NCBI GenBank assembly: GCA_046328035.1
Contig: JAXLXI010000002.1
Coordinates: forward strand, 310,001-374,000
Length of the DNA stretch: 64,000 nt
Reading direction: 5' to 3'
Origin: JBGASG01 sp046328035
GTDB taxonomy: Bacteria > Cyanobacteriota > Vampirovibrionia > Obscuribacterales > Obscuribacteraceae
Part shown: one piece after another, positions 22,785 through 31,796 of the stretch
How the letters are laid out: each line of letters opens with the position of its first letter
Position numbering within the stretch: position 1 is the stretch's first letter
The notes under the pieces: generated by a model
What the model saw: the letters and a program-made list of their open reading frames with translations, nothing else
Told to the model about the DNA's origin: nothing
The model's database searches: none
Program-made: the position numbers and the translations under genes

Positions 22785-23102
22785 CTACTTCACCAGATAC
22801 CGCTGTAGCTGTTTCTTCTTGCGGTCTTTGACAGCGCGAACGATCTGCTTGCAGTCAGCGGCGTCAACGCGTCCCAAAATCGTCTCTTGTTTTTTGACAA
22901 CCTTCATCGCCGGACCGCGTCCGCAAAATCCCAGGCAGTCTTTCTTTTTGACCTTGGCGTCGTCCAGCCCAAAGAGGTCGCAATACTTCTCGATTGCGCA
23001 CGCCACATCTTTGCTGCCGCTCTTACGGCAGTGCTTTCCGCTGCAAACAACGAACTTAACTTTCAACGAAACTGGAACTCCAGAATTCGGCGGGACGCGC
23101 AT
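22785..23102 (-). CDS. thioredoxin-like [2Fe-2S] ferredoxin (NuoE-like)
   Basis: A 105-aa protein with the four cysteines of the thioredoxin-like 2Fe-2S family: VVCSGKHCRKSG (CxxxxC) near the N-terminus and DCLGFCGRGP (CxxxC) near residue 57. It has a very basic C-terminal tail (RKKKQLQRYLVK). The family includes NuoE C-domains and shethna-type ferredoxins involved in electron transfer. It is convergent with bioB and only 22 bases from it; donation of electrons or sulfur to BioB is an attractive but untested idea. The start is uncertain because no clear SD precedes the ATG. Confidence 0.85.
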   Translation of the reverse strand: MRVPPNSGVPVSLKVKFVVCSGKHCRKSGSKDVACAIEKYCDLFGLDDAKVKKKDCLGFCGRGPAMKVVKKQETILGRVDAADCKQIVRAVKDRKKKQLQRYLVK

Positions 23103-23317
23103 TGGACTGAGCTCAAGTTGACATCATAACAACCTCCCAATCCGGCGCAGATGCAACCTTTCTCATCTCATCGGCACAACGCCCACTGCGCTTGAAAAGT
23201 CGCCCAGATTCGTCTTGAAGTTTCGCAATACGCGGGCGTGGATGAGCTTCTGGAAGGAAAAGCTGATCTGAAGCCGTTGCACCCGATAGAATATGGCGGT
23301 CTCCTTGCGAGTTACCG

Positions 23318-23758
23318 ATGGGCGTTCTCAGCGACTTCTTCATTGCCACCGACCAGGAATTGCGTGACATCCGTGAACCGGCAAGCCCGGCCGAGGGTCT
23401 CGAAGGACTCACATCGACCGGCGTCGACATCGTCATGCTCTGTACACTGCAGCAATTTGCCTGCGGCCTCGATGACTGGGAGCAGATCTTCGATGATTGT
23501 TATGTAGCTCCGGTGAAAGAGCTGGGCACTGAAGGTCCGTGGATTTACCAGGTATCGGACGAACTGTGTCAGCGTCTGTCGCGCCTCAACGCGCCTGAGA
23601 TCAACAAGTTCGCCAAGCTCTGGGCGGAAACCGACGAGTGGATCATGTCGGAAGATCCGGATCGGTCGGAGACGCCGCGCGTTCTGTCTGACCTCGTGAA
23701 CCTGGCTCGCAAAGCCACTGCCAAGAAAAAGAAGATGTACCTCTGGACCTGTCTCTAA
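23318..23758 (+). CDS. hypothetical protein, 146 aa
   Basis: An acidic soluble protein with clean codon bias but no family I recognise. It reads like a two-lobed alpha/beta domain: VDIVMLCTLQQFACG and IFDDCYVAPVKEL in the first half and WIYQVSDELCQRLS...EINKFAKLWAETDEW in the second, ending in the basic KKKKMYLWTCL. No signal peptide or membrane segment. Possibly a DUF1877-like protein, not confirmed. SD is weak. Confidence 0.7.
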   Translation: MGVLSDFFIATDQELRDIREPASPAEGLEGLTSTGVDIVMLCTLQQFACGLDDWEQIFDDCYVAPVKELGTEGPWIYQVSDELCQRLSRLNAPEINKFAKLWAETDEWIMSEDPDRSETPRVLSDLVNLARKATAKKKKMYLWTCL

Positions 23759-23789
23759 GTCTGCTGGTCGACCAGCACCGCCTTTGGTG

Positions 23790-24671
23790 CTACTTAGGGA
23801 CCGCCGGCAGCTGTTTCTTGAGTGCAGGCGGCGACGGTTTCTTCTCGTCCAGTCCGTCCAGATCTCCCAGCTCATCGCCGAACACCGCCGACAATCCATC
23901 AGCTTTGCCATCGCCGCTTGCTGCTGTTGTGACGAGAGACATCTCATCTTCAGCCAGCGTGTATCCTGATGGAAGCTTAAACAGGCTCTCGTCGACCATG
24001 ACGTTTTGAATCTTGTTGGTCTTGTACTGAGTGAGTGTTTTGCCTCGTCCATTGTGCCGGAATAGATCTATTGGCAGACCAACGCACTGCGGCAGTCCGT
24101 CAGTCTCGGAGACCGCTTCGATCATCCTCTTGTTGAAATTCAACTCCGGCACCACCCAAAATTCGATGGTCTTGGCGTAGGGCGGAAACAGTGATGAGAC
24201 GTGTCCGGTCATGAAGATTTGCAGCGCCTTGCGGCCGCAGATTTCACCGGTACGGCCAACGGAGATGCTCGGACTGACAATGTCTCCGCATTTCGGCATA
24301 ATGCCTTTGTGCATGCGAGCACGAATCTTCTGCACATTGGCGTCAATTACGGAATACTCGGGGTCGCGTTCTCCGATCGGGCCGACGAACTTCTGCGCCC
24401 ACTCTTTATGTCCACAGGTGATGTAGGTCTTGTTGCGGGAGTTGTAGCAGCAAACTTTCCAGTCTGGTGCATGCATAAACATCGTCAACTCAAGCTTGGG
24501 AGAGTGTATCCAGAGCCCACTATCGGTGACATAAGTGGTCTGCGGTCCCCAGTAATCGCTGTACTGCTCCAGCAGATAACCGCTTTCTTTCTTGGCGGCT
24601 GGTGAACAGGCGCCCGTCGAAGCAACAAGCGCTAATAGCAGGCCGATTACCGTTACTGATTTCTTCACCAC
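23790..24671 (-). CDS. predicted lipoprotein, unknown function
   Basis: A 293-aa protein starting at GTG, with a signal peptide ending in LVASTGAC; Cys22 is the likely lipidated residue, though the -3 position is not ideal. The mature part has six further cysteines (WKVCCYNSRNKTYITCG, MPKCGDIV, GEICGRK, LPQCVGLP), consistent with disulfides outside the cytoplasm, and a beta-rich middle with phrases like IEFWVVPELNFNKRM. Similar secreted proteins carry DUF4412-type domains; I cannot confirm this. The tail is Pro/Lys/Asp-rich. It is divergent from the kinase gene at 24770. Confidence 0.82.
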   Translation of the reverse strand: MVKKSVTVIGLLLALVASTGACSPAAKKESGYLLEQYSDYWGPQTTYVTDSGLWIHSPKLELTMFMHAPDWKVCCYNSRNKTYITCGHKEWAQKFVGPIGERDPEYSVIDANVQKIRARMHKGIMPKCGDIVSPSISVGRTGEICGRKALQIFMTGHVSSLFPPYAKTIEFWVVPELNFNKRMIEAVSETDGLPQCVGLPIDLFRHNGRGKTLTQYKTNKIQNVMVDESLFKLPSGYTLAEDEMSLVTTAASGDGKADGLSAVFGDELGDLDGLDEKKPSPPALKKQLPAVPK

Positions 24672-24694
24672 GAGTTTACTTCTTAATCAATGCT

Positions 24695-24743
24695 CCTGTC
24701 CTTTTTACCCGGACAGGCATAGGTTTGCCACATGCCCGGGTAA
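24695..24743 (+). promoter_or_regulatory. two mutually exclusive hairpins in the kinase leader
   Basis: CCTGTCC (24695-24701) pairs with GGACAGG (24711-24717), and TTACCCGG (24705-24712) pairs with CCGGGTAA (24736-24743). The bases at 24711-24712 are used in both, and the second stem's left arm is the first stem's loop, so only one can form at a time. The SD GGGGAGG lies just downstream at about 24752. Confidence 0.35.
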
Positions 24744-24769
24744 GTGATTCTGGGGAGGTCCTTTCGCCA

Positions 24770-26800
24770 ATGTCTACTCCAGAAGAACCTTCCGTGCTTG
24801 AGGAAATGACTCAGATTACCGTCGGACCTGGCGCGAACGGGTCTCAGACCGGTACAAACGGCTCACAAACGTCCGGCTCAACGCGCGATTCGCTCGTTGG
24901 CACGGTCTTCGCCGGTCGGTACGAGATAGAAAGGCTGTTGGGAAAAGGCGGCATGAGTTCCGTCTACGCGGCTAACGACCGGCTTTTGAAGTCCCGTGTC
25001 GCCATCAAAGTAATGCAGAGTCATCTGTCAGAGAACAGCAACGCGGTGATGCGCTTCAAGCAAGAGGCGATCGCGGTCAATCAACTCAAGCACAACAACA
25101 TCGTCGGCATCCAGTATTTCGACATTACGGAAGACGGGAGCGGTACTCCCTACATCGTGATGGACCTCTTGGAGGGTCAATCGCTCTCCGGCGAGATTGC
25201 CCAAATCGGCGCCCTGCCAGTCGACAGAGTCCTGGAGATTTTCGAGCAGGCATGCGCCGCCCTGCAACACGCCCATTCGCGCGGCATTATCCACCGTGAC
25301 CTGAAACCGAGCAACCTGATGCTGGTCAAAGAAGCCGGACAGAACGACGTGGTGAAGATCGTCGACTTCGGCATCGCCAAAATGTTGCCTACGGAAGGCG
25401 AAGAACGACTGGCATTGACTCAAACAGGAGAGATTTTCGGCAGCCCACTCTACATGAGTCCTGAGCAATGCACAGGTCAGCCGCTCGATCCCCGCTCAGA
25501 CATTTACTCGATGGGTTGCATCCTCTACGAAGCGCTGTCCGGCGAACCACCCTTGAAGGGCGGCAATGTTTTTGAAACAATCAGCAAACACTGCACAGAA
25601 CTGCCGGCGGCACTGGCCGCCAGGTTTCCTCGCATGCCGCAAGTAAAAGCACTGGACAGTGTGATACTGCGGGCGATGGCAAAGGAACCGGCGCAAAGAT
25701 ATTCGTCAATGCAGTCGCTCCTGGAAGACATACAAGACCTCAAACGGGGGCGAGGCAAAGGACCAGCAGCTCAATTAGCTCAGGCTTGGCGCAGCTTCTT
25801 GATCAAGACACATCCGGGCACTAAACGACTGCCCCTCAAGGCAATGTTGGCAGCGTGCGTCGCCGTCGCAACCCTCGCAGCAGCCACCACATATGTAGCC
25901 CACTTGCGTTCCCGAGAGCCCATCATGCCGCAGCGCACCTGGGGGAACTTCGGAGCCGTAATCCAGGATGCCTCGCCCGAACAAGACCGCTGGACGCAAA
26001 TCAAGGTCAAAAGATTACTGGAAGTGGTTCGCCAGAACTCCAGTCAAGGCAAACTCAAACCCGAAAAGGAGCTGAGGCTTCGCAGAAACGCCGCAGCATG
26101 GTTTGTGGAAAAGGAGTTTTACAACGAAGCTCTCGTTGAATACGGCATCATCTTCAAAGACCTGGAAAAGGTTGTCGCTCACCTGCCGCTTCCTGAGCAA
26201 GGGGACCTGGCGGCAAATGTGGGTGACTGTTTTTACGGCACTCACGATTACAAAAGTGCGGTGGAATGGTATGAAAAAGCCACCGCATCCTGGCAGTTGA
26301 CCACCGAGTTTAGTGGTGACGATGCAGATTACTCACTAAGCGCCGCAAAACTGGCCGATGCTTACGGTCACATGTCGCAACCGCAAAAGGCACTGGACCT
26401 CTTGCGCAAAGAAAGCACTACGCGCGGCTGGAAAAAGGTCGGAGCAGTCAACAACGCGCTCTTCTTCAGCAAAAAAGCTGAAATTGAGACGGCTATGGGC
26501 AAACTCACCGACGCTGACGCTGATTACACTTCCGCTGTCGCTCACTGGAAAGTTACTCCTCAGAAGGAGAATCTGGCTTTCGCGTACTATCAGCAAGCCT
26601 TGGTCAAAGAAAAGCTGCATCAGCTAAGCGAGGCCCAGTCTTTCTTCCTGAAAGCCGCCGCGCTGTACAAGGAGCTGAGCAAATCGAAGGAGTATGCGGC
26701 GACCATGATGGCAGTCGCGCGCGTTCAGTATCAACAAGGCAATCTGCCTGGCGGCGCCTGTTCGGAGATGGAAGGTCGGTCAGTCTGGACCAGCAACTAA
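24770..26800 (+). CDS. transmembrane Ser/Thr protein kinase with C-terminal TPRs (PknB type)
   Basis: A 676-aa protein. A Gly/Ser/Thr-rich N-terminal stretch is followed by a Hanks-type kinase domain (about 48-310): glycine loop LLGKGGMSSVY, Lys80 in VAIKVM, catalytic loop IIHRDLKPSN with Asp177, DFGIAK with Asp199, and the activation-segment end GSPLYMSPEQ. A basic juxtamembrane part leads to one membrane helix at about 350-370 (LAACVAVATLAAATTYVAHL), then an outer or periplasmic part of TPR-like helical repeats (about 420-665). The kinase side is cytoplasmic. Start chosen from GGGGAGG upstream of ATG. It is convergent with a small membrane protein gene, overlapping by four bases. Confidence 0.95.
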   Translation: MSTPEEPSVLEEMTQITVGPGANGSQTGTNGSQTSGSTRDSLVGTVFAGRYEIERLLGKGGMSSVYAANDRLLKSRVAIKVMQSHLSENSNAVMRFKQEAIAVNQLKHNNIVGIQYFDITEDGSGTPYIVMDLLEGQSLSGEIAQIGALPVDRVLEIFEQACAALQHAHSRGIIHRDLKPSNLMLVKEAGQNDVVKIVDFGIAKMLPTEGEERLALTQTGEIFGSPLYMSPEQCTGQPLDPRSDIYSMGCILYEALSGEPPLKGGNVFETISKHCTELPAALAARFPRMPQVKALDSVILRAMAKEPAQRYSSMQSLLEDIQDLKRGRGKGPAAQLAQAWRSFLIKTHPGTKRLPLKAMLAACVAVATLAAATTYVAHLRSREPIMPQRTWGNFGAVIQDASPEQDRWTQIKVKRLLEVVRQNSSQGKLKPEKELRLRRNAAAWFVEKEFYNEALVEYGIIFKDLEKVVAHLPLPEQGDLAANVGDCFYGTHDYKSAVEWYEKATASWQLTTEFSGDDADYSLSAAKLADAYGHMSQPQKALDLLRKESTTRGWKKVGAVNNALFFSKKAEIETAMGKLTDADADYTSAVAHWKVTPQKENLAFAYYQQALVKEKLHQLSEAQSFFLKAAALYKELSKSKEYAATMMAVARVQYQQGNLPGGACSEMEGRSVWTSN

Positions 26801-27009
26801 CGCAGCTTAGCCGCGTCCTCGATATAACTGAACATGAGTCCAAAAATGCCGACTGCAGCCAGTATGAGCAACAATCCGACCCAAGCGGTCTTCGGTACAA
26901 TCAGCCCGGCTCCGGGCATGAGGAAGAAGGCTAAAAACGGACCAAGAAGCGCCAGCAAAATCAAGACTTGCAAGACAAACCCGGGCAGCGGCGCATCAAC
27001 TGACACCAT
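26797..27009 (-). CDS. small two-span membrane protein
   Basis: About 70 aa with two hydrophobic helices (FVLQVLILLALLGPFLAFFL and VGLLLILAAVGIFGLMFSYI) joined by a short loop. The start at MVSVDAPLPG is chosen because AAGGA lies about 11 bases upstream; an ATG at 27054 would add 15 polar residues. No family recognised. It overlaps the kinase gene tail to tail by four bases. Confidence 0.65.
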   Translation of the reverse strand: MVSVDAPLPGFVLQVLILLALLGPFLAFFLMPGAGLIVPKTAWVGLLLILAAVGIFGLMFSYIEDAAKLR

Positions 27010-27459
27010 CTGCAAATCATTCCTTTTCTCGCCTAAAAGCTGTCTGTTCATCATGTTTCTTGCCAAGCCGAGGCTAAGCCGAAGCCAAAGCCAAAAATTG
27101 AACTGGAACTGATCTATAACTGGAAAGACGCGCCACAACTAAGTTTGTGCCGCGCCACCCAGACGGTTCAAAATTAAATCGGGCCGGAAGCCCAGCTGTC
27201 CCTATAGAGCCCAGAGAAAACAGCGCATACGAAACTCGGCTGTGCCGCTCGTCACCTTCCGATATTGGCCGACCAGCTTGTATTCAACAGCCACATAGTT
27301 GGTGGCTGGAATTTGCAATTCTTCTGTCTGAGCCTTGTGATCATCGCTGCCGTTCATTCGTCTAAAGAAATCTCGCAACATCAGCGTGTACCCCATAGCT
27401 TTCTGTATTGGGAATAACGCTCGGTTGGAAATTATTAGGCGGCTTTCAAAAGAATAAAC
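27010..27459. other. 450-bp stretch without a convincing gene
   Basis: The only candidate is a 64-codon minus-strand frame at 27202-27396 (MGYTLMLRDFFRR...), with a weak SD, ending in a polar segment without a recognisable domain. I see no repeats or strong hairpins. It may hold the 3' region of the small membrane gene's promoter and the end of the molybdopterin operon. Confidence 0.5.
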
Positions 27460-28725
27460 TCAGAAATTCCAGGGCAGGAGTTCGACGACCACGCTTTCTC
27501 CGGCGCTGAGCAGGCTTTCGTCCTTTCCGAAATGGATCAGGCAGTTGGCGTTGCATAACCCGCCAAGCATATGAGAATCCTGCCCTGTGGTTGCTTTCAC
27601 CCTCAATTCATCGCTGTCTGCACCGCAAAACAGCTCACCGCGGACAAATTCCATGCGCCCAGGGCGCTTGCGCACGTCCTTCTCCAGCCTGGCCGTAAAA
27701 CGCGGCATGCGCTGGTCATTTTCCTTGACGCCCATCATTTTGCGCAGCGCCGGGCGCACGAAAAGGTTGAGTGTCACAAGGGCGGAAACAGGGTTTCCCG
27801 GCAGTCCAAAAATCATTCTGGTTGTCGATTGCGGCGTACAGGGAGCTCCCGGAACTCCCGGCACTAAACCCACGTAAACAGGCTTGCCAGGCTTGATGGC
27901 GATCTTCCAGATCAGCTCTTGAACGCCCATTTCTTTGCAGACTTGCGTGACGAAATCGAAGTCGCCGACGGAGACCCCACCAGCTGAAACGATCACGTCA
28001 TTCTCCGCCAACGCTTGCCGCAGGACGACTTCAGTCTGGTCTCTATCCTCAGGCGCATGGTAGAAGTTGACAGTCTCAATGCCAAATTCTCTGATCGCCG
28101 CACCGAGAGCGAAAGAATTGGAATCATAAATCTGTCCCGGTTTCAGTTGGACGCCCGGCGCCACAATCTCGTTGCCGGTGCTGATGACGGCCACTCGCGG
28201 CTGCTCGCTAACAAGAATTGCCGACAAACCTACCGAAGCCACCATTCCCACCACCGGTGGTGTCGCAACCATGCCGCGACGCAGGAGCGTTTCTCCCTGC
28301 TTGTATTCGGCTCCGCGCGGACGAATGTTTTCGCCCGCAGTCGGCGTGTAGCCTATATGTACGCTGCCATTTTCCTCGCGGCAATATTCGCGCATCACCA
28401 CCGCTTCGACGCCGCCCGGCACCACGCCGCCAGTCAGTATCTTTACACCATGGCTGGCGGAAAGCACCATCTCACCCGGGTCTCCCGCCCGCAAGACAGC
28501 ACTGAGCGGCAACTTCACCGGTGCTTGTTCGGTGGCGCCGGTGACATCCGCGACGATCACACCAAATCCATCGACCGCCGAGTTATCGAATCGCGGAAAG
28601 TCGAAGGGCGCGACTACATCAACCGCGAGCACACGCCCAGCCAATTTCTCGAGCGCGACTTCTTCGGTGCCCAGCGGCAGGCAGTTATCCAGAATCTTCA
28701 AAACCGCTTCTTCGTAGCCGAGCAT
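27460..28725 (-). CDS. moeA: molybdopterin molybdenumtransferase (MoeA)
   Basis: About 421 aa. It has the MoeA signatures FPRFDNSAVDGFGV, VISTGNEIV, SAGGVSVGDFDFV and FGLPGNPVSALVTLNLFVRP. MoeA inserts molybdate into adenylated molybdopterin to give Moco. The start is the ATG of MLGYEEAVLKIL, one base past the moaA stop codon, which sets up termination-reinitiation coupling; longer in-frame starts would run into moaA. It is the last gene of the minus-strand molybdopterin operon. Confidence 0.96.
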   Translation of the reverse strand: MLGYEEAVLKILDNCLPLGTEEVALEKLAGRVLAVDVVAPFDFPRFDNSAVDGFGVIVADVTGATEQAPVKLPLSAVLRAGDPGEMVLSASHGVKILTGGVVPGGVEAVVMREYCREENGSVHIGYTPTAGENIRPRGAEYKQGETLLRRGMVATPPVVGMVASVGLSAILVSEQPRVAVISTGNEIVAPGVQLKPGQIYDSNSFALGAAIREFGIETVNFYHAPEDRDQTEVVLRQALAENDVIVSAGGVSVGDFDFVTQVCKEMGVQELIWKIAIKPGKPVYVGLVPGVPGAPCTPQSTTRMIFGLPGNPVSALVTLNLFVRPALRKMMGVKENDQRMPRFTARLEKDVRKRPGRMEFVRGELFCGADSDELRVKATTGQDSHMLGGLCNANCLIHFGKDESLLSAGESVVVELLPWNF

Positions 28726-28726
28726 A

Positions 28727-29710
28727 TTAGCCGCCGATTTCCACCATGGCTCGATTGTCGACTGCTGCAAGTTCTTCAACGGGCGGGTGTGCTTCCGGTT
28801 TTTGCTGCACTGCAAACTTGATCATGTCCGCCAGTTGCCTATCGGTGGCGCCGGCGCGCAGTGGATCACGTAAGTTAATCTCGGGATTACTGAACAAGCA
28901 TGATTTCACCGACCCATCGGCAAGTATCCGCAGTCGATTGCAGGTGCCGCAAAATGAGTCAGTCATCGAGGTGATGAAACTTACGGTGCCCTCATGCCCT
29001 CTGATGGCGAAGTCTTTGGCCACATCGCCATGGTGCGCGGGAAGCGGCTCGAGATCGAAGAATTCTTCGATGCGCGCCTTCATCTGCTGGAATGAGAATA
29101 CGTCTTCCAGCGCCCAGCGATTGTCTTTAAACGGCATGTATTCGATGAAGCGAACGTTGACCGGCGCATCTTTGTAGCGCTGCACGAAGTCCATAATCTC
29201 GTCTTCGTTACGGTTGCGCATGACGACGACGTTTACCTTCAGTGACTTGAACCGCGTTGCGATTGCCTCGTCGATGGCGGAAACTACTTCGTCCCAGTTG
29301 TCGCGCAGCGTTAGTTCACGAAAGCGCTCTGAGCGCAGCGTGTCCAGGCTGATATTGAGTGCGCTCAACCCAGCGTCTTTCAGCAGTTGGCACTTGCCTT
29401 TCAAGAGCACACCATTGGTGGTCATGGCGACGGTTTTGAGCGCAGGAATCGCCGCCAGTTTGCCAATCAAAACTTCCAGATCCTTGCGCACAAGGGGCTC
29501 TCCGCCGGTCACCCGCACCTTGTTGATGCCCATTTCCGCAAAAACAAGGGCGATGCGATAGATTTCCTCGAAGGTGAGGATTTCCGCCTTCGGCTTGACG
29601 TTAATACCCTCGGCCGGCATGCAATACACACAACGCAGATTGCAGCGATCCGTAACGGAGATACGCAGATAGGTGTGTTCCCTCCCGAAGCGGTCAACGA
29701 GCATGTTCAT
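28727..29710 (-). CDS. moaA: GTP 3',8-cyclase (MoaA)
   Basis: A radical-SAM enzyme making the first intermediate of molybdopterin from GTP (with MoaC, which is not in this window). N-terminal cluster motif DRCNLRCVYCMP (CxxxCxxC), the MoaA phrases RVTGGEPLVR, TTNGVLL and NISLDTL, and the second cluster CGTCNRLRILADGSVKSCLF. At 327 aa the length is normal, but the usual C-terminal GG is replaced by EIGG, which still ends in Gly-Gly. Start chosen at MNMLVDRFGREH, 17 bases inside moaE. No moaC or moaB could be found nearby. Confidence 0.96.
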   Translation of the reverse strand: MNMLVDRFGREHTYLRISVTDRCNLRCVYCMPAEGINVKPKAEILTFEEIYRIALVFAEMGINKVRVTGGEPLVRKDLEVLIGKLAAIPALKTVAMTTNGVLLKGKCQLLKDAGLSALNISLDTLRSERFRELTLRDNWDEVVSAIDEAIATRFKSLKVNVVVMRNRNEDEIMDFVQRYKDAPVNVRFIEYMPFKDNRWALEDVFSFQQMKARIEEFFDLEPLPAHHGDVAKDFAIRGHEGTVSFITSMTDSFCGTCNRLRILADGSVKSCLFSNPEINLRDPLRAGATDRQLADMIKFAVQQKPEAHPPVEELAAVDNRAMVEIGG

Positions 29711-30191
29711 GTTGTCGCCCGCCTGTCTGAGTTGCCGCTGCGCAGCCGCCACCATCTACGGTGCCGCCTTGATGGGCGCAGTTAACCCATTCCACCTGAC
29801 CATCGGTATATTCCTCGCGCTTCCAGATTGGCACGCGTTGCTTGATTTCATCGATAATAAACTGACAGGCTGCGAATGCCTCTCCGCGGTGAGCAGACGA
29901 AACACCCACCCAAACAGCGATGTCGCCGATCTGCAATGAACCGGTGCGGTGCACACAACTTGCAGCGTGGACGTCGAATTTAGCGAGGGCTTCCTGCAGG
30001 ATGCGCTTGCCTTCCTTTATCGCTAATTCGCCATAAGCTTCGTATCCCAGCGCTTTGACCTGACGTCCTTCGTTGTGATCGCGCACCCAACCCTCGAAAG
30101 TGACGATTGCGCCACTGCGTCTGTCTGCCAGCGCGGTGCGCAGCGCACCATGATCGATCGGTTGTTCGGTCAACTCAAACATCTCAGCCAC
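29694..30191 (-). CDS. moaE: molybdopterin synthase catalytic subunit (MoaE)
   Basis: A 165-aa protein with GAIVTFEGWVRDHNEGR, LGYEAYGELA, CVHRTGSLQIGD, VGVSSAHRGEAF and the catalytic lysine segment VPIWKREEYTDG. MoaE works with MoaD thiocarboxylate to add the dithiolene sulfurs. The C-terminus is longer than usual and Gly/Gln/His-rich (from TQTGGRQHEHAR). It overlaps moaD at its start by eight bases and moaA at its end by 17. Confidence 0.95.
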   Translation of the reverse strand: MAEMFELTEQPIDHGALRTALADRRSGAIVTFEGWVRDHNEGRQVKALGYEAYGELAIKEGKRILQEALAKFDVHAASCVHRTGSLQIGDIAVWVGVSSAHRGEAFAACQFIIDEIKQRVPIWKREEYTDGQVEWVNCAHQGGTVDGGGCAAATQTGGRQHEHAR

Positions 30192-30441
30192 CCGCTACCG
30201 GAGTGAGGAAAACAACTTTGTCGCCATCTTTGAGTGGCGCGTCCCAGCCGGCAAATTCGTCATTGACAGCCACTTTCAACATCTTTTGGTTCAATGTGAA
30301 ACCATGCTTGCGCCGCAGCTCTTCGTAGAGTTCACCGGCGGTTGCGGCTGCGGTGGACACACGTTCACTGCCCACGCCTCGCTGATCGCGAAGCACGGCG
30401 AAATATTGCACTGTGACTTGGGCGCCATTTCTTTCGGCCAT
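30184..30441 (-). CDS. moaD: molybdopterin synthase sulfur-carrier subunit (MoaD)
   Basis: An 85-aa ubiquitin-fold protein: VTVQYFAVLRDQRG at the N-terminus, KVAVNDEFAGWDAPLKDGDKV in the middle, and the C-terminal FLTPVAGG whose last Gly is activated and thiocarboxylated. Start chosen at MAERNGAQ since AAGG lies six bases upstream; a TTG further upstream overlapping the thioesterase stop has no SD. Confidence 0.93.
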   Translation of the reverse strand: MAERNGAQVTVQYFAVLRDQRGVGSERVSTAAATAGELYEELRRKHGFTLNQKMLKVAVNDEFAGWDAPLKDGDKVVFLTPVAGG

Positions 30442-30506
30442 GTGTGCCTTGTACCAACTTTCCAAGGTTACGTCAAGCCGACCAGCCTCATGAGAAGCCC
30501 GCTTCG

Positions 30507-30956
30507 TCAAGAGGAGCTGGTTTCTGAGAGCGACTTATTGCTGTGCGGACCTTGTTTCTTCAAATCGACCATCAAGTGCGTGCTGCGCATCAGCGCGGCA
30601 GTTTCTCCCTGAGAAGTCCTGACCGTCGTGTCGACAACGGTCATGCGTCCGCGGCGCACGACTTTGGACTCCGCGGTGAGCGGGCCGACGGCGTCGTTGG
30701 TGAGCAGATTGGTGCTGATTTGGACAGAATAGGGAAACGGCTTGTTCATCATCTCTTCTACAGTCGCAGCGCCGCCGTGGATGGCAGCGGAAGCCACCTC
30801 ATCCGCGAGAGTGACAATAGCGCCGGCATGGAAGACGCGCGTCGGCTGCATTACTTTCTCGCTCAGAGGCAGCGTGCCGCGTGCGTAACCATCGCGCACC
30901 TCAAGCAGTTCACCGCCCAGCGCCCGCAACATTGTCCATTCATAAGGGTTACCCAT
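30507..30956 (-). CDS. hotdog-fold thioesterase, PaaI family
   Basis: A 149-aa protein with the PaaI-type catalytic segment VFHAGAIVTLADEVAS and the beta strands TAESKVVRRGRMTVVDTTV. The family hydrolyses aryl- or acyl-CoA thioesters; the substrate is unknown here. GGAG lies just upstream of the ATG. It is the first gene in the same direction as moaD, 65 bases before it, so it is probably co-transcribed, although no molybdopterin role is known for the family. Confidence 0.88.
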   Translation of the reverse strand: MGNPYEWTMLRALGGELLEVRDGYARGTLPLSEKVMQPTRVFHAGAIVTLADEVASAAIHGGAATVEEMMNKPFPYSVQISTNLLTNDAVGPLTAESKVVRRGRMTVVDTTVRTSQGETAALMRSTHLMVDLKKQGPHSNKSLSETSSS

Positions 30957-31003
30957 CTTCTCGCTCCTGAAATTTGGTCAGGGGCGGATTATACCCCCGT
31001 TTT

Positions 31004-31609
31004 TCACTCGATCAGCAAGGGACTGCGCCCGGTGTTGATGAGGGGCAGCATTGCCGACAGCCAGTATGGCAACAGCCCGAAGCGTGGATCGTTTTGTTGT
31101 CGATTGCTCTCGGACCACCGCGCGGCATTCTGTTGGAATGGAGCCGAGTCGGCGCGCCTACCGAAATGCCACATCGTGCGCAGTTCGATGCCCAAGTCCG
31201 AGTCCTGCAATGCAATTTTGCGCGAAGACACACCGACCATCTGAATCGGTCCATGGCAGGACCAAATCGTGTAGCTGCGTCCACTCGTGGCAAAAATTGC
31301 AAGCGACTTAGCCGCGATCTCAATCCCGATACGACGCGCGAAATTGAGTCCGATCTGTGCCACGTTCTTGCAAAACGCGTGCGCCTTGGCATGCGCAATC
31401 TCAGATACACTGGGCTTAGGCAAATGGTCGCCACCTTTTATGTAGAGTCCTTGCGCAACGCGAGTGACCTCACCAAGCTTGTTAAGTCGATAAAGCGCAG
31501 CGTACACGGTGGGGCGCCGTCTCGAGAAGTTCAAGACATCACGCGCGGCGAACATTTCACCGTCTTTTTTCTCTTTGAGAAACTCTCGGAGTCTGGCAGT
31601 AGTAGCCAC
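31004..31609 (-). CDS. AbiEi/DUF6088-type winged-helix protein (antitoxin-like), orphan
   Basis: A 201-aa protein starting at GTG five bases after a perfect AGGAGGTGA. The N-terminal winged-helix part runs FAARDVLNFSRRRPTVYAALYRLNKLGEVTRVAQGLYIKG, followed by the family phrase SEIAHAKAHAFCKN. Such proteins are the antitoxin or repressor half of AbiE-type IV toxin-antitoxin pairs, where an AbiEii/DUF1814 nucleotidyltransferase gene normally follows. None is seen here: the next gene on the same strand is the thioesterase. So it is an orphan regulator or a remnant. Confidence 0.75.
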   Translation of the reverse strand: MATTARLREFLKEKKDGEMFAARDVLNFSRRRPTVYAALYRLNKLGEVTRVAQGLYIKGGDHLPKPSVSEIAHAKAHAFCKNVAQIGLNFARRIGIEIAAKSLAIFATSGRSYTIWSCHGPIQMVGVSSRKIALQDSDLGIELRTMWHFGRRADSAPFQQNAARWSESNRQQNDPRFGLLPYWLSAMLPLINTGRSPLLIE

Positions 31610-31796
31610 AAGTTCACCTCCTGTTCAACGAAGGAAGGAAGCGCCCTTTTAATTGATAACTTCTGTGGGAGGAAACGAATTACTTCATGGGCATCACGAT
31701 AAATGCAAGTTCGTCGCACACAACTTGCGAGCTCCCGAAACGACTCTACCGCGTTTCGTGCTCTCTTTGCCACCGTCGCCACCGTCCCAGGGCATC

